Origin: Pseudomonadota bacterium
GTDB taxonomy: Bacteria; Pseudomonadota; Alphaproteobacteria; Rhizobiales; JAKPQE01
Reading direction: 5' to 3'
Length of the DNA stretch: 64,000 nt
NCBI GenBank assembly: GCA_029572955.1
Contig: JAKPQE010000020.1
Span: forward strand, 62,001-126,000
This document shows positions 1-12,360 of this stretch, piece after piece. The notes beneath the pieces were generated by a model. It was not told the DNA's origin, did no database searches, and worked only from the letters and a program-made list of their open reading frames with translations. Every line of letters begins with the position of its first letter. The first letter of the stretch is position 1. The position numbers and the translations under genes are program-made.

Positions 1-261
1 CGCGGCGGGCTGCAGGTCGAGGAGGACATTCTCGCCGCCCTCGACGACAACACGCTCGCGGCGGCAACGCTCGACGTCTTCGAGCGCGAGCCGCTGGCGC
101 CGTCGAGCCGGCTGTGGTCGCACCCAAAGGTGACGGTGACGCCGCACAACGCGGCGGTCAGCCAGCCGCAGGCGCTGACCCGCTATATCCTCGACCAGAT
201 CGCCCGGCACGAGACCGGCCTGGCCTTCGAGAACGTGGTCGACCGGACCGCCGGCTACTGA
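1..261 (+). CDS. Glyoxylate/hydroxypyruvate reductase (D-isomer 2-hydroxyacid dehydrogenase family), C-terminal fragment
   Basis: Frame 1 reads RGGLQVEEDILAALDDNTLAAATLDVFEREPLAPSSRLWSHPKVTVTPHNAA..., typical GhrA/SerA C-terminus; truncated at the window edge, stop at 259-261. Confidence 0.8.
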   Translation, partial: RGGLQVEEDILAALDDNTLAAATLDVFEREPLAPSSRLWSHPKVTVTPHNAAVSQPQALTRYILDQIARHETGLAFENVVDRTAGY

Positions 262-351
262 GCGATCGCGCCGGCGACGCGCCGCGCAATGGCGTCGGCC
301 CCGCGCAGGCGGGCGCGCCATGATCAAATCAACATATTGAGAAAATTACAG

Positions 352-400
352 ATTCCCGCTCTCGCGGGAATGACGGGGTCTGGCTGGTGCCGGACCCCGT
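352..400. repeat. Two adjacent perfect palindromes (REP-like / terminator-like)
   Basis: ATTCCCGC(352-359)-TCTC-GCGGGAAT(364-371) and ACGGGGTC(373-380)...GACCCCGT(393-400), downstream of the 1-261 CDS. Confidence 0.6.
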
Positions 401-484
401 TTCGCGTCCGGAATCGCGGCAGGCACGGCTCTCGGCGTCGCTCGACTTGTCCGAAAACCGGTGCCCGCTTTTCCGGGTCGAGCT

Positions 485-2773
485 CTAGCCGCCGATGTCG
501 TAGGCGGCGAGTGCCGCCATGTTGACGATGTCGGAATCCCTGGCGCCGAGCGAGACGATCTGCACCGACTTGTCGAGGCCGACGAGCAGCGGACCGATGA
601 CCGTCGAGCCGCCGAGTTCCTGCAGCATCTTCGTCGAGATCGAGGCGGCGTGGAACGCCGGCATGATCAGCACGTTGGCCGGGCCCGACAGGCGGCAGAA
701 CGGATAGAGCGCCATGGCGTTCATGTTGAGCGCCACGTCGGCCGACATTTCGCCGTCATACTCGAAATCGACGCGGCGGCGGTCGAGGATCTGCACCGCC
801 TCGCGCAGCCGCTCGGAACGCTCGCCGGCCGGATGGCCGAAGGTCGAGTAGGCGAGCATGGCGACGCGCGGCTCGTAGCCGAAGCGACGGGCGACGCCGG
901 CCGCTTCCTCGGCGATGTCGGCGAGCTGCTCGGCGGTCGGCATGTCGTGGATCGCGGTATCGGCGATCAGCACGTTGCGGCCGCGGGCGAGCACCAGCGA
1001 GACGCCGACGGCGCGATGGCCGGGCTTGGGATCGATGACGCGGCGCACGTCCTCGAGCGCGACCGAATAGTTTCGGGTAACGCCGGTGACGAGCGCATCG
1101 GCATCGCCCATCGCGACCATCGAGGCGCCGAAATGGTTGCGGTCGTTGTTGATGAGGCGCTGGCAGTCGCGGAACAGATAGCCGTGGCGCTGCAGGCGCT
1201 CATACAGGAACTCGGCATATTCGTGCGCCCGCTTGGTGAAGCGGGCATTGACGATCTCGATGCCCTCGCGCAGCTCGACGCCGGCCATCGAGGCGGTGGC
1301 GCGGATCTCGTCCTCGCGGCCGACGAGGATCGCCGAGCCGAGGCCCTGGTTGACGAAGCTGACGGCGGCGCGGATGACCTGCTCCTCCTCGCCCTCGGCG
1401 AAGACGACGCGGCGGGGATTGCGCCGCACCTTCTCGAAGATGCGCTGCAGCGTGCCGGCGATCGGATCGCGGCGGGCGGAAAGCTGGGTCTTGTAGCCTT
1501 CCATGTCGACGATCGGCTGGCGGGCGACGCCCGATTCCATGGCGGCGCGGGCGACCGCCGGCGGGATCGCCGAGATGAGGCGCGGATCGAACGGCACCGG
1601 GATGATGTAGCCGGGGCCGAATTTCGGGCGCTGGCCCTGATAGGCGGCGGCGACCTCGTCCGGCACGTCCTCGCGGGCGAGGCGGGCGAGCGCCTCGGCG
1701 GCGGCGATCTTCATCTCCTCGTTGATGGTCGTGGCGCGCACGTCGAGGGCGCCGCGGAAGATGTAGGGGAAGCCGAGAACGTTGTTGATCTGGTTGGCGT
1801 AGTCGGAGCGGCCGGTCGCCATGATGGCGTCGTCGCGGACCTCGGCGACCTCCTCCGGGGTGATCTCCGGGTCGGGGTTGGCCATCGCGAAGATGATCGG
1901 GTTCTTGGCCATCGAGGCGACCATCTCGGGCGTCAGCGCACCCTTCTGGGAAAGGCCGAAGAAGACGTCGGCGCCTGCCATCGCCTCGGCGAGGGAGCGG
2001 GCCGGCGTGTCGGCGGCATGGGCCGACTTCCACTGGTTCATGCCCGCCTCGCGACCCTTGTAGATCGGGCCCTTGGTATCGCAGAGGATGACGTTGTCGT
2101 GCTTGAAGCCCATCGCCTTGATGAGCTCGACGCAGGCGATGCCGGCGGCGCCGGCGCCGTTGCACACGAGCCTGGTTTCGGCGATGTCGCGGCCGGTCAG
2201 GTGCAGCGCGTTGACGAGGCCGGCGGCGGCGATGATCGCGGTGCCGTGCTGGTCGTCGTGGAAGACCGGGATGTCCATCAGCTCGCGCAAGCGCTGCTCG
2301 ATGATGAAGCAGTCCGGCGCCTTGATGTCCTCGAGGTTGATGCCGCCGAAGGACGGGCCGAGATAGCGCACCGCGTTGATGAAGGCGTCGACATCCTTGG
2401 TGTCGACCTCGAGGTCGATGGAGTCGACGTCGGCGAAGCGCTTGAAGAGCACCGCCTTGCCTTCCATCACGGGCTTGGAGGCAAGGGCGCCGAGATCGCC
2501 GAGGCCGAGGATCGCCGTGCCGTTGGAGATGACGGCGACGAGATTGCCGCGGGCGGTGTAGTCGTAGGCGCGGGTCGGCGCCTCGGCGATGGCGCGCACC
2601 GGCGCGGCGACGCCCGGCGAATAGGCGAGCGCGAGGTCGCGCTGGGTCGCCATCGGCTTCGTCGCGACGATCTCGATCTTGCCCGGGCGGCCCTGCTGAT
2701 GGAACTGCAGGGCTTCCTGATCGGTGACGATGGGGCGCGTGACCGGCGCCTGCTGCTGCTTCTTGTCGGCCAT
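485..2773 (-). CDS. maeB: NADP-dependent malic enzyme with C-terminal phosphotransacetylase-like domain
   Basis: Translated product [59 protein letters not shown]...; internal start at 2773 preferred over 2875. Confidence 0.93.
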   Translation of the reverse strand: MADKKQQQAPVTRPIVTDQEALQFHQQGRPGKIEIVATKPMATQRDLALAYSPGVAAPVRAIAEAPTRAYDYTARGNLVAVISNGTAILGLGDLGALASKPVMEGKAVLFKRFADVDSIDLEVDTKDVDAFINAVRYLGPSFGGINLEDIKAPDCFIIEQRLRELMDIPVFHDDQHGTAIIAAAGLVNALHLTGRDIAETRLVCNGAGAAGIACVELIKAMGFKHDNVILCDTKGPIYKGREAGMNQWKSAHAADTPARSLAEAMAGADVFFGLSQKGALTPEMVASMAKNPIIFAMANPDPEITPEEVAEVRDDAIMATGRSDYANQINNVLGFPYIFRGALDVRATTINEEMKIAAAEALARLAREDVPDEVAAAYQGQRPKFGPGYIIPVPFDPRLISAIPPAVARAAMESGVARQPIVDMEGYKTQLSARRDPIAGTLQRIFEKVRRNPRRVVFAEGEEEQVIRAAVSFVNQGLGSAILVGREDEIRATASMAGVELREGIEIVNARFTKRAHEYAEFLYERLQRHGYLFRDCQRLINNDRNHFGASMVAMGDADALVTGVTRNYSVALEDVRRVIDPKPGHRAVGVSLVLARGRNVLIADTAIHDMPTAEQLADIAEEAAGVARRFGYEPRVAMLAYSTFGHPAGERSERLREAVQILDRRRVDFEYDGEMSADVALNMNAMALYPFCRLSGPANVLIMPAFHAASISTKMLQELGGSTVIGPLLVGLDKSVQIVSLGARDSDIVNMAALAAYDIGG

Positions 2774-3004
2774 TTGGCGAATAATCCGGTTCCGGCGCGG
2801 CGCCGCGCGTCGCTGCGTCTGTTGTTCGAAAACCCGTGGAAATGTTTCTTCTAGCGCGGCTTCCGCCTCTCCCACAAGCGTCGAAAGCCTGCGACTATCG
2901 ATGAATCTCGGCCAATTGGCGGGAACGACGGTCCGCTTTCGGCGTCCGCACCGGTCGATCCGGCCGCTTCAATCGGCCCGCCGCATGATCTAAGGTCCCG
3001 CGCC

Positions 3005-5749
3005 ATGCAGGAAGAGACCGCCGAGCCGACATCAGCGACGCCGTTCCTCGACGTACCCGACGGGGCGCGGGTGACGCCGATGATGGAGCAGTATATCGAG
3101 ATCAAGACCGCCAATCCGGACAGCCTGTTGTTCTACCGGATGGGCGATTTCTACGAGCTGTTCTTCGACGATGCCGAGGTCGCCTCGCGGGCGCTCGGCA
3201 TCACGCTGACCAAGCGCGGCAAGCATCTCGGCGAGGACATCCCGATGTGCGGCCTGCCGGTGCATGCCGCCGACGAATATCTGCAGCGGCTGATCGCCCT
3301 CGGCCATCGCGTCGCCGTCTGCGAGCAGACCGAGGACCCGGCCGAGGCCAAGAAGCGCGGCGCGAAATCGGTCGTCCGGCGCGACGTCATCCGTCTCGTC
3401 ACGCCCGGCACCCTCACCGAGGACACGCTGCTCGATGCCGGGCGGCACAACTTCCTCGCCGCCCTCGACCGCCAGAAGACCGGCGAGGACGCCGACGACC
3501 ATTTCGCGATCTCCTGGATCGACATCTCGACCGGCGACTTCCGCGTCACCGAGACGACCCTCGACCGTCTTTCGGGCGACCTTGCCCGCATCGATCCGCG
3601 CGAGATCGTGCTGCCCGACGGCCTTCTCGGCGATCCCGACCTCAAGACGCTGCTTTCCGGCTCGCGGGCGGCCATTGCCCCGGTGCCGCGCGCCTTCTTC
3701 GACCGGGCGACCGCCGCCGAGCGCCTCGCCGGCTATTTCGGCGTCGCCTCGCTCGATGCCTTCGGCGACTTCTCGCGCCTCGAGCTTTCGGCCGCGGCCG
3801 GAGCGCTCGCCTATGTCGAGCGCACCCAGCTCGGCGCCCGCCCGCCGCTCGGCCGGCCGGTGCGCGAGGCGGCGAGCGCGGTGATGCTGATCGACGCGGC
3901 GACCCGCGCCAATCTGGAACTCACCCGGACCTTCGCCGGCGAGCGCCGCGGCAGCCTCCTCTCGGCCATCGACCGCACCCTCACCGGCCCCGGCCAGCGG
4001 CTTCTCGCCGAGCGCCTGTCGAGCCCGCTGACCGACCCGGCGGCGATCGACCGACGGCTCGACGCCGTCGGCTTCCTGCTCGAGGAGGCGGCCTTCCGCG
4101 ACGCGGTGCGCGACACCCTCAAACGGGCACCGGACATAGCCCGGGCGCTGTCGCGCCTCACCCTCGAGCGGGGCGGGCCGCGCGATCTCGGGGCGATCCG
4201 CGCCGGCTGCGAACTCGCCGGCGACCTCGCCGCGACGATCGCCCGCCATTCCGGCCTCGGCCTGCCGCCGGAGCTTGCCGAGATCCGCACGGCGCTCGAC
4301 GAGCTGCCCGGCGACCTCCTCGCCGCGCTCGCGGCGGCGCTCGACGACGAGCTGCCGCTCCTCAAGCGTGACGGCGGCTTCGTGCGCGCCGGCCACTCGG
4401 CCGACCTCGACGAGGCGCGCGAGCTGCGCGACCAGAGCCGGCAGGTGATCGCCGGACTGCAGGCGACCTATGCCGCCGAGACCGAGGTGCGCGCCCTCAA
4501 GGTGCGCCACAACAACGTGCTCGGCTATTTCGTCGAGGTGCCGGCGAACCATGCCGAGCGCTTCCTGTCGGCGCCGCTCAACGCCCGCTTCATCCACCGC
4601 CAGACGATGGCCGGTGCGGTGCGGTTCTCCACGACCGAACTCGGCGAACTCGAGGCGCGGATCGCCAGCGCCGGCGAGCGGGCGCTGGCGATCGAGCTCG
4701 CGGCCTTCGCCGACCTCGCCGATCGGGTGATCGCGGCGAGCGAGGAGCTGAAGCGGGCGGCCCGGGCGCTCGCGACCCTCGACGTCACCGCCGCCCTCGC
4801 CGCCCGCGCCGAGGAAGGCGGCTATTGCCGGCCGCTGGTCGATACCTCGCTCGCCTTCGCCATCGAGGGCGGTCGCCATCCGGTCGTCGAGGAGGCGCTG
4901 AGGGCAGCGAGCGGCGAGCCGTTCGTCGCCAACGACTGCGACCTTTCGAGCGACGACGGGGCCGGCAGGATCTGGCTCTTGACCGGTCCGAACATGGCCG
5001 GCAAGTCGACCTTCCTCCGGCAGAACGCGCTGATCGCCGTGATCGCCCAGGCCGGCAGCTTCGTGCCGGCGCGGGCCGCCCGTATCGGCGTCGTCGATCG
5101 ATTGTTCAGCCGCGTCGGCGCGTCCGACGACCTCGCCCGCGGCCGCTCGACCTTCATGGTCGAGATGATCGAGACGGCGGCGATCCTCAACCAGGCCGGC
5201 CCGCGCGCCCTCGTCATCCTCGACGAGATCGGCCGCGGCACGGCGACCTTCGACGGCCTTTCCATCGCCTGGGCGGCGATCGAGCACCTGCACGAGGTCA
5301 ACCGCTCGCGGGCGCTGTTCGCCACCCATTATCACGAGCTGACCGCGCTCTCGGAGCGCCTCGGCCGGCTCTTCAACGCCACGGTGAAGGTCAAGGAATG
5401 GAACGGCGAGGTGGTCTTCCTGCACGAGATCGCGCCGGGCGCCGCCGACCGTTCCTACGGCATTCAGGTGGCGCGCCTCGCCGGCCTGCCGCCGGCGGTG
5501 ATCGGCCGGGCGCGCGAGGTGCTCGACAAGCTGGAAACCAGCGACAGGAAGTCGCCGGCCGATCTCCTCGTCGACGATTTGCCGCTGTTCTCGGCGACCG
5601 TTCCGGCCGCCGCGCCGAAAGGCGATCCGGCGCTCGACGAGCTGCTTTGCGCCCTCGACGGCGTGTCGCCGGACGACATGAGCCCGCGCCAGGCGCTGGA
5701 GGCGCTCTATGCCCTCAAGACCCTGCGCGCCCGCCAGAAGCCGCGATGA
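3005..5749 (+). CDS. mutS: DNA mismatch repair protein MutS
   Basis: 914 aa; [34 protein letters not shown] and [22 protein letters not shown] Walker A. Confidence 0.97.
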   Translation: MQEETAEPTSATPFLDVPDGARVTPMMEQYIEIKTANPDSLLFYRMGDFYELFFDDAEVASRALGITLTKRGKHLGEDIPMCGLPVHAADEYLQRLIALGHRVAVCEQTEDPAEAKKRGAKSVVRRDVIRLVTPGTLTEDTLLDAGRHNFLAALDRQKTGEDADDHFAISWIDISTGDFRVTETTLDRLSGDLARIDPREIVLPDGLLGDPDLKTLLSGSRAAIAPVPRAFFDRATAAERLAGYFGVASLDAFGDFSRLELSAAAGALAYVERTQLGARPPLGRPVREAASAVMLIDAATRANLELTRTFAGERRGSLLSAIDRTLTGPGQRLLAERLSSPLTDPAAIDRRLDAVGFLLEEAAFRDAVRDTLKRAPDIARALSRLTLERGGPRDLGAIRAGCELAGDLAATIARHSGLGLPPELAEIRTALDELPGDLLAALAAALDDELPLLKRDGGFVRAGHSADLDEARELRDQSRQVIAGLQATYAAETEVRALKVRHNNVLGYFVEVPANHAERFLSAPLNARFIHRQTMAGAVRFSTTELGELEARIASAGERALAIELAAFADLADRVIAASEELKRAARALATLDVTAALAARAEEGGYCRPLVDTSLAFAIEGGRHPVVEEALRAASGEPFVANDCDLSSDDGAGRIWLLTGPNMAGKSTFLRQNALIAVIAQAGSFVPARAARIGVVDRLFSRVGASDDLARGRSTFMVEMIETAAILNQAGPRALVILDEIGRGTATFDGLSIAWAAIEHLHEVNRSRALFATHYHELTALSERLGRLFNATVKVKEWNGEVVFLHEIAPGAADRSYGIQVARLAGLPPAVIGRAREVLDKLETSDRKSPADLLVDDLPLFSATVPAAAPKGDPALDELLCALDGVSPDDMSPRQALEALYALKTLRARQKPR

Positions 5750-5844
5750 ATCCGCCGGCCCCGGTCTGAGGGCTTTTTTCTTTTTCTGAAAATGCTCTAA
5801 TTTCCGGCGCGAACGCCCCTCGCCCATCCCGAACGGGAAAGCCC

Positions 5845-8649
5845 ATGTCGAAAAGCACCGTCGATGTCTCCGAGCTGATCGATGCCGAAGCACTCGGCGC
5901 GGAGTTCTCGGCCCTTGCCGAGAGCAACAAGAGCGAAAGCGCGGTGCGCCTGGAGATCACCCGGCGACTGAAGGAGGTGATGGCCTCCTCGCGCGAGAAG
6001 GCCTGGGCGATGCTGCACAAGGATGGCGGGGGCACGCTCTGTGCCGAGCGGCTGTCGCTCGTCCAGGACGACATCATCCGCACGATCTTCGATTTCGCCA
6101 CCGGCCACGTCTACCGGGCGCAGAACCCTTCGGCGGCCGAACGCATCTCGGTCGTCGCCGTCGGCGGCTACGGTCGCGGGACGCTGGCGCCGGGCTCCGA
6201 CATCGATCTCCTGTTCGTGCTGCCCTACAAGCAGACGCCGTGGGGCGAGAGCATCGTCGAATACATCCTCTACATGCTCTGGGATCTCGGCCTGAAGGTC
6301 GGCCACGCGACGCGCTCGATCGACGAATGCATCCGCCTGTCGCGCGGCGACCTCACCATCCGCACCGCCGTTCTCGAGGCCCGCTACATCTACGGCGACG
6401 AGGCGCTCTACGACGACCTCGTGCGGCGCTTCGACGAGGAAGTGGTGCGACCGAGCGGGCCGGAATTCATCGCCGCCAAGCTCGCCGAGCGCGACGAGCG
6501 CCATCGCCGCCAGGGCGCCTCGCGCTATGTCGTCGAGCCCAACGTCAAGGAGGGCAAGGGCGGCCTGCGCGACCTGCACACGCTCTACTGGATCGGCAAG
6601 TATTTCTACCGGGTGCGCACGCCGGGCGAGCTGATCAAGGCCGGCGTCTTCACCCGCAAGGAATACAATCTCTTCAGGAAGTGCGAGGACTTCCTGTGGG
6701 CGGTGCGCTGCCACCTGCACTTCGTGACCGGCCGGGCCGAGGAGCGGCTGACCTTCGACATGCAGCCCGAACTCGCGCGTCGGCTCGGCTATACCGAGCA
6801 TCCGGGCCTGAAGGACGTCGAGCGCTTCATGAAGCACTACTTCCTCGTCGCCAAGGACGTCGGGGACCTGACGCGCATCTTCTGCTCGGAGCTCGAGGAG
6901 CGCCACGCCAAGCAGACGCCGGTGCTCAACCGGTTCCTCGACACGATCAAGCGGCGCCGGCACCACAAGATCCGCGGCTCGACCGACTTCATCGTCGACA
7001 ACGACCGCATCAACATCGCCGACGAGAACGCGTTCGAGCGCGACCCGGTCAACATCATCCGGGTGTTCCATCTCGCCGACCGCTACGACCTCGCCTTCCA
7101 TCCGGACGCGATGCGGCAGATCACCCGTTCGCTCGGCCTCGTCAATTCGCGCCTGCGCGACGATCCAGAGGCCAATGCGCTGTTCCTCGACATCATCGCC
7201 TCGAAGAACGAGCCGGAGCTGGTGCTCCGGCGCATGAACGAGGCGGGCGTGCTCGGTCGCTTCGTTCCCGATTTCGGCAAGATCGTCGCGATGATGCAGT
7301 TCAACATGTACCACCACTACACGGTGGACGAGCATCTGCTCAGGGCGATCGGCTTCCTGTCGTCGATCGAGAAGGGCCAGCTCGCCGACGAGCATCCGCT
7401 GTCGCACGAGATCGTCTCCGGCCTCGCCAACCGGCAGGTGCTCTATCTCGCGGTCTTCCTGCACGACATCGCCAAGGGCCGGCCGGAGGACCATTCGGTC
7501 GCCGGCGCCAAGATCGCGCGCCGCATCGGCCCGCGTCTCGGCCTGTCGCGGGCCGAGACCGACACGGTCGCCTGGCTCGTCGAGCATCATCTGACGATGA
7601 GCGTCTACGCGCAGTCGCGCGATCTCAACGACCGCAAGACGATCAACGATTTCGCGGCGATCGTGCAGAGCCTCGAGCGACTGAAGATGCTGCTGATCCT
7701 CACCGTCGCCGACATCCGGGCGGTCGGGCCGGGCGTCTGGAACGGCTGGAAAGGCCAGCTTCTCAGGACCCTCTACTACGAGACCGAGCAGGTGCTGACC
7801 GGCGGCCAGTCGGACACGACGCGGGCGCGCCGGGTCGAGCTCGCCAAGCAGGAACTCGGCGGCGCGCTCGGCCGCTGGGAAGAGGCGGACCGCGAGCGTT
7901 ATTTCGGCCTCCACTATCCGGCCTACTGGCTGCGCGTCGACCTGCCGCGCAAGATCAGCCACGCTCATCTGATCGCCGAGGCCGACGCGGCCGGCCGCAC
8001 CATGGCGACCGACCTCACCATCCACGCCTTCGAGGGGGTGACCGAGCTGACCGTGCTCGCTCCCGACCATCCGCGGCTCCTGTCGATCATCGCCGGGGCA
8101 TGTTCGGCCTGCTCGGCCAACATCGTCGACGCCCAGATCTACACCACCACCGACGGGCGGGCGCTCGACGCGATCTTCATCTCGCGCGCCTTCGACGACG
8201 ACGCCGACGAGTTCCGGCGCGCCGCCAAGGTGACCAAGACCATCGAAAGCGTGCTGCGCGGCGAGGCGCAGGCGACCAGCCTCGTCACCCAGCGGGCGCC
8301 CTCCAAGGTCAAGGCGAAGGCCTTCAAGCTCGAGCCGCAGGTGCTCGTCACCAACGCCTGGTCGAACCTCTACACGGTCATCGAGGTCGGCGGCCTCGAC
8401 CGGCCGGGCCTGCTGTTCGACCTGACGACGGCGATATCGGACCTCAACCTCAACATCGTCTCGGCGCATGTCGCGACCTTCGGCGAGCGGGCGATCGACG
8501 TCTTCTACGTCACCGACCTGATGGGCCAGAAGATCACCAACGGCAATCGCGAGGCGGCGATCCGGCGGCGGCTCGTCCAGGTGTTCGAGCGCGGCACCAA
8601 GCCCGAGGAACGCCGGCCGGCGCCGAAGCGCGTCGGCGAGCGCGCCTGA
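5845..8649 (+). CDS. glnD: [Protein-PII] uridylyltransferase / UMP-removing enzyme
   Basis: 934 aa; nucleotidyltransferase motif GGYGRGTLAPGSDIDLLF, HD domain, two C-terminal ACT-like regions. Confidence 0.96.
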   Translation: MSKSTVDVSELIDAEALGAEFSALAESNKSESAVRLEITRRLKEVMASSREKAWAMLHKDGGGTLCAERLSLVQDDIIRTIFDFATGHVYRAQNPSAAERISVVAVGGYGRGTLAPGSDIDLLFVLPYKQTPWGESIVEYILYMLWDLGLKVGHATRSIDECIRLSRGDLTIRTAVLEARYIYGDEALYDDLVRRFDEEVVRPSGPEFIAAKLAERDERHRRQGASRYVVEPNVKEGKGGLRDLHTLYWIGKYFYRVRTPGELIKAGVFTRKEYNLFRKCEDFLWAVRCHLHFVTGRAEERLTFDMQPELARRLGYTEHPGLKDVERFMKHYFLVAKDVGDLTRIFCSELEERHAKQTPVLNRFLDTIKRRRHHKIRGSTDFIVDNDRINIADENAFERDPVNIIRVFHLADRYDLAFHPDAMRQITRSLGLVNSRLRDDPEANALFLDIIASKNEPELVLRRMNEAGVLGRFVPDFGKIVAMMQFNMYHHYTVDEHLLRAIGFLSSIEKGQLADEHPLSHEIVSGLANRQVLYLAVFLHDIAKGRPEDHSVAGAKIARRIGPRLGLSRAETDTVAWLVEHHLTMSVYAQSRDLNDRKTINDFAAIVQSLERLKMLLILTVADIRAVGPGVWNGWKGQLLRTLYYETEQVLTGGQSDTTRARRVELAKQELGGALGRWEEADRERYFGLHYPAYWLRVDLPRKISHAHLIAEADAAGRTMATDLTIHAFEGVTELTVLAPDHPRLLSIIAGACSACSANIVDAQIYTTTDGRALDAIFISRAFDDDADEFRRAAKVTKTIESVLRGEAQATSLVTQRAPSKVKAKAFKLEPQVLVTNAWSNLYTVIEVGGLDRPGLLFDLTTAISDLNLNIVSAHVATFGERAIDVFYVTDLMGQKITNGNREAAIRRRLVQVFERGTKPEERRPAPKRVGERA

Positions 8650-8807
8650 CCGGCCCGCAACCCGGGGCACCGCTCACTGACGCAAAGCGGTGCCCACATT
8701 TGCCGCAAAACCCTCTATGATCCGCGCCGGCCGGGGGCGATTCATGGCGTCCGGCCGTTCCGATCCGGCGGCCCGGGGCACCGAGCCGTCACCCAAGGGC
8801 GCCCGCG

Positions 8808-10370
8808 ATGAGCCTTCTGAAGAATTTCGCCACCGTCGGCGGCGCCACGCTTTCCAGCCGCGTGCTCGGCTTCGTGCGCGACATGTTCGTCGCCGCCGCC
8901 CTCGGCACCGGGGCGGTCGCCGACGCCTATTTCGTCGCCTTCCGCTTTCCCAACCTCTTCCGCCGGCTGTTCGCCGAAGGCGCGTTCAACTCGGCCTTCA
9001 TTCCGCTCTTTGCCAAGGAACTCGAGGGCGAGGGCCGCGAGATCGCCCGGCGCTTCGCCGAGGACGCGCTCGCCGGCCTGCTGATGGCGCTCCTCGTGCT
9101 GACCGCGGTCGCCGAGATCGCCATGCCGCTCCTCATGTACGTGATGGCGCCGGGCTTTGCCGCCGATCCGGGCAAGTTCGACCTCACCGTGCTTCTGACC
9201 CGCATCGCCTTTCCCTATCTGATGCTGGTCTCGCTGCTCGCCCTTTTCAGCGGCGTTCTCAACGGCTTCGGCAAGTTCGCGGCGGCCGCCTTCGCGCCGA
9301 CCCTGCTCAACGTCGTGCTGATCGCCGCGCTCGTCCTCATCTTCCACCATGGCCTCGCCGGTACCGAGGAGGCCGGCTACTGGCTGACCTGGGCGGTCGT
9401 CGTCGGCGGCGTCGCCCAGCTCGCGATGGTGCTCGTCGCGCTCCGCCGCATCGACTTCAACCTGAAGCTCCGCCGGCCGCGCATGACACCGGGCATGCGC
9501 CGGCTGATCGCCCTCGGCGTGCCGGGTGTCGTCGCCGGCGGCATCACCCAGATCAACATCGTCATCGGCACGATGATCGCCTCGCTGCAGCCGGGCGCCG
9601 TCAGCTATCTCTACTATGCCGACCGGCTCTACCAGCTGCCGCTCGGCGTCGTCGGCATCGCCATCGGCGTGGTGCTGCTGCCCGAGCTTTCCCGCCGCCT
9701 CAAGGGCGACGACATCGACGGCGCACGCCACACGCAGAACCGCTCGCTGGAATTCGCCATGGTGCTGACACTGCCCTCGGCGGTGGCGCTCACCGTCGCG
9801 GCGGTGCCGATCGTCCAGGTGCTGTTCGAGCGCGGCGCCTTCGGCGCGTCCGACACCATCGCCACGGCCGAGGCGCTCGCGGCCTTCTCCCTCGGCCTGC
9901 CGGCCTTCGTCCTCATCAAGGTGTTCTCGCCAGGCTTCTTTGCCCGCGAGGACACCAAGACGCCGATGTACTATGCCGGCGTCGCCGTCGCGGTGAACGT
10001 CGCCGCCAGCCTCGCGCTCTTTCCGTTCCTCTCCCATGTCGGCATCGCGATCGCCACCTCGCTCGCCGGCTGGGTCAATGCGGCGCTGCTGTTCCTCACG
10101 CTGCGCCGGCGCGGCCAGTGGACCTTCGATGCGGCGCTGAAGCGCCGGCTGCCGCGGCTCGTCGCCTCGAGCGTCATGATGGGCGGCATCGTGTGGTATC
10201 TCGGCGGCCTGCTCGCGCCCTGGCTTTCGCGCGAGGCGAACCTGCTGGAACGCGGCGGCGCGCTCGGCGTGCTCGTCCTTGCCGGCGTCGTCGCCTTCTT
10301 CGCGCTCGCCCAGTTTTCCGGCGCCGCGGACCTTTCCGTCCTCAAGCGCCAGCTCGTCCGCCGGCGCTGA
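8808..10370 (+). CDS. murJ: Murein biosynthesis integral membrane protein MurJ (MviN)
   Basis: 520 aa polytopic protein; MSLLKNFATVGGATLSSRVLGFVRDMFVAAALGTG...; conserved mutS-glnD-murJ-trpS order. Confidence 0.94.
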   Translation: MSLLKNFATVGGATLSSRVLGFVRDMFVAAALGTGAVADAYFVAFRFPNLFRRLFAEGAFNSAFIPLFAKELEGEGREIARRFAEDALAGLLMALLVLTAVAEIAMPLLMYVMAPGFAADPGKFDLTVLLTRIAFPYLMLVSLLALFSGVLNGFGKFAAAAFAPTLLNVVLIAALVLIFHHGLAGTEEAGYWLTWAVVVGGVAQLAMVLVALRRIDFNLKLRRPRMTPGMRRLIALGVPGVVAGGITQINIVIGTMIASLQPGAVSYLYYADRLYQLPLGVVGIAIGVVLLPELSRRLKGDDIDGARHTQNRSLEFAMVLTLPSAVALTVAAVPIVQVLFERGAFGASDTIATAEALAAFSLGLPAFVLIKVFSPGFFAREDTKTPMYYAGVAVAVNVAASLALFPFLSHVGIAIATSLAGWVNAALLFLTLRRRGQWTFDAALKRRLPRLVASSVMMGGIVWYLGGLLAPWLSREANLLERGGALGVLVLAGVVAFFALAQFSGAADLSVLKRQLVRRR

Positions 10371-10498
10371 GCGCGGCACCAAGCAACCCTCCTTGCCGAA
10401 ATGGTCCCGCCGGGGCTTGTGCGGCGCGCGCCGGTCCGCCATAACCGCCGCGAACCGGCCGCAACGGCCGCCGATCCGCCAGACTGGAGGCAGAAGGA

Positions 10499-11554
10499 AT
10501 GGCCGACTTCGAGCCACGCGTCTTTTCGGGAATGCAGCCCACGGGCAATCTGCATCTCGGCAATTATCTCGGCGCGCTCGTCCGCTTCGTCGAGCTGCAG
10601 GCCCATTACAACTGCATCTATTGCGTGGTCGATCTGCACGCCATCACCCAGGCGGTCGATGTCTGGGGCGGTCCGAAGGAGCTCGCCCAGTCGACGCGCG
10701 ACGTCACGGCCGCCTTCATCGCCGCCGGCATCGATCCGAAGAAGCACATCGTCTTCAACCAGAGCCAGGTCGCCGAGCACGCCGAACTCGCCTGGGTGTT
10801 CAACTGCGTCGCCCGCATGGGCTGGCTCAACCGCATGACGCAGTTCAAGGAGAAGGCCGGCAAGGACAAGGAGAACGCCTCGACCGGGCTCTTTGCCTAT
10901 CCGAACCTGATGGCCGCCGACATCCTCGTCTACAAGGCAACGCACGTGCCGGTCGGCGAGGACCAGAAGCAGCACCTCGAACTCACCCGCGACATCGCGC
11001 AGAAGTTCAACAACGATTTCGCCGCCTCGATCGCCGAGCACGGCTTCGGCGAGGCCTATTTCCCGATCACCGAGCCCCTGATCTCGGGCCCGGCGACGCG
11101 CGTCATGAGCCTGCGCGACGGTTCCAAGAAGATGTCGAAGTCGGACCCGTCCGACTATTCGCGCATCAACCTGACCGACGACGGCGACCTCATCGCCCAG
11201 AAGATCCGCAAGGCGCGCACCGATCCCGAGCCGCTGCCGAGCGAGAAGGCGGGGCTCGAAGGCCGGCCCGAGGCGGACAATCTCGTCGGCATCTATGCCG
11301 CGCTCGCCGGCCGTACCGTCGAGGACGTCCTCGGCGAATTCGGCGGCGGCCAGTTCTCGACCTTCAAGGGCTCGCTCGCCGAGCTCGCGATCGAGAAGCT
11401 CGCGCCGATCAATGCCGAGATGCGCCGCCTCGTCGCCGATCCGGGCTATATCGACAGCGTGCTCGCCGACGGCGCCGACCGGGCGCGGGCGATCGCGGCG
11501 CCGGTGATGAACGGCGTGCGCGACATCATGGGCTTCATCGGCGGCAAGAAGTAA
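10499..11554 (+). CDS. trpS: Tryptophanyl-tRNA synthetase
   Basis: 351 aa; [18 protein letters not shown] and KMSKS motif. Confidence 0.97.
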   Translation: MADFEPRVFSGMQPTGNLHLGNYLGALVRFVELQAHYNCIYCVVDLHAITQAVDVWGGPKELAQSTRDVTAAFIAAGIDPKKHIVFNQSQVAEHAELAWVFNCVARMGWLNRMTQFKEKAGKDKENASTGLFAYPNLMAADILVYKATHVPVGEDQKQHLELTRDIAQKFNNDFAASIAEHGFGEAYFPITEPLISGPATRVMSLRDGSKKMSKSDPSDYSRINLTDDGDLIAQKIRKARTDPEPLPSEKAGLEGRPEADNLVGIYAALAGRTVEDVLGEFGGGQFSTFKGSLAELAIEKLAPINAEMRRLVADPGYIDSVLADGADRARAIAAPVMNGVRDIMGFIGGKK

Positions 11555-11747
11555 GCCGATCGCAGGGCTCGCGCCGGCGCGGTCGAAACGGGCGCCGGTG
11601 GCGAACCGAAAAGCGGATTCGACGCCGGCACCCTTGATGGCGTAAAACGGCGTCCTATTGATTAGGGCCACGGAATATATCCGAAACGGCGCCGGCCAGC
11701 TCCCCTCGACGAGGCCAGGCACCGCCAAGCGACGGGACAAAGAAGCG

Positions 11748-12299
11748 ATGTTCATCCAGACCGAGACCACTCCCAATCCGGCGACGCTGAAGTTCCTGCC
11801 GGGCCGCAACGTGCTGACCGGCGGTTCGGTCGACTTCCGTTCGGCTGCCGATGCCGGCGTCTCGCCGCTCGCCACGCGCCTGTTCGAGGTCGACGGCGTC
11901 ACCAATGTGTTCCTCGGCCCGGATTTCATCTCGGTCACCAAGGCCGACGGCGACTGGCAGTATCTGCGCCCGGCGGTGCTCGGCGCGATCATGGAGCACT
12001 TCATGTCCGGCGCCCCGGTGATCGAGGGCGAGGCCGGCGGTTCCGACCATGCCGAAGGCAGCGCCGAGGACGAGCAGATGATCGCGGCGATCAAGGAACT
12101 GCTCGACACGCGCGTGCGTCCGGCGGTCGCCCAGGACGGCGGCGACATCACCTTCCACTCCTACCAGCAGGGCGTGGTGTTCCTCGAGATGCGCGGCGCC
12201 TGCTCGGGCTGCCCGTCGGCGACGGCGACGCTGAAGAACGGCGTCGAGAACCTGCTGCGCCACTTCCTGCCGGAGATCCGCGAAGTCCGCGCGATCTGA
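11748..12299 (+). CDS. NifU family protein (Nfu-type Fe-S scaffold)
   Basis: MFIQTETTPNPATLKFLPG N-terminus and C-terminal CSGCPSATATLKNGVENLL; start set at ATG 11748. Confidence 0.9.
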   Translation: MFIQTETTPNPATLKFLPGRNVLTGGSVDFRSAADAGVSPLATRLFEVDGVTNVFLGPDFISVTKADGDWQYLRPAVLGAIMEHFMSGAPVIEGEAGGSDHAEGSAEDEQMIAAIKELLDTRVRPAVAQDGGDITFHSYQQGVVFLEMRGACSGCPSATATLKNGVENLLRHFLPEIREVRAI

Positions 12300-12360
12300 C
12301 GGCCAACGCCAGCCGATCGGCCGGCGCACCGAGGTGCCGGCCGCATATCCTGCCGTTGCC

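Noticed and set aside
461-2854. 797-aa plus-strand ORF fully antisense to maeB
   Set aside because: Low-complexity Arg/Asp/His/Gly-rich product with no recognisable domain; the typical mirror of a real gene in high-GC codon usage
3032-5893. 953-aa minus-strand ORF opposite mutS (and similar long mirrors at 5797-8670, 17415-20750, 45666-47900)
   Set aside because: Antisense artefacts: the sense frames encode well-known proteins and the mirror proteins are compositionally biased
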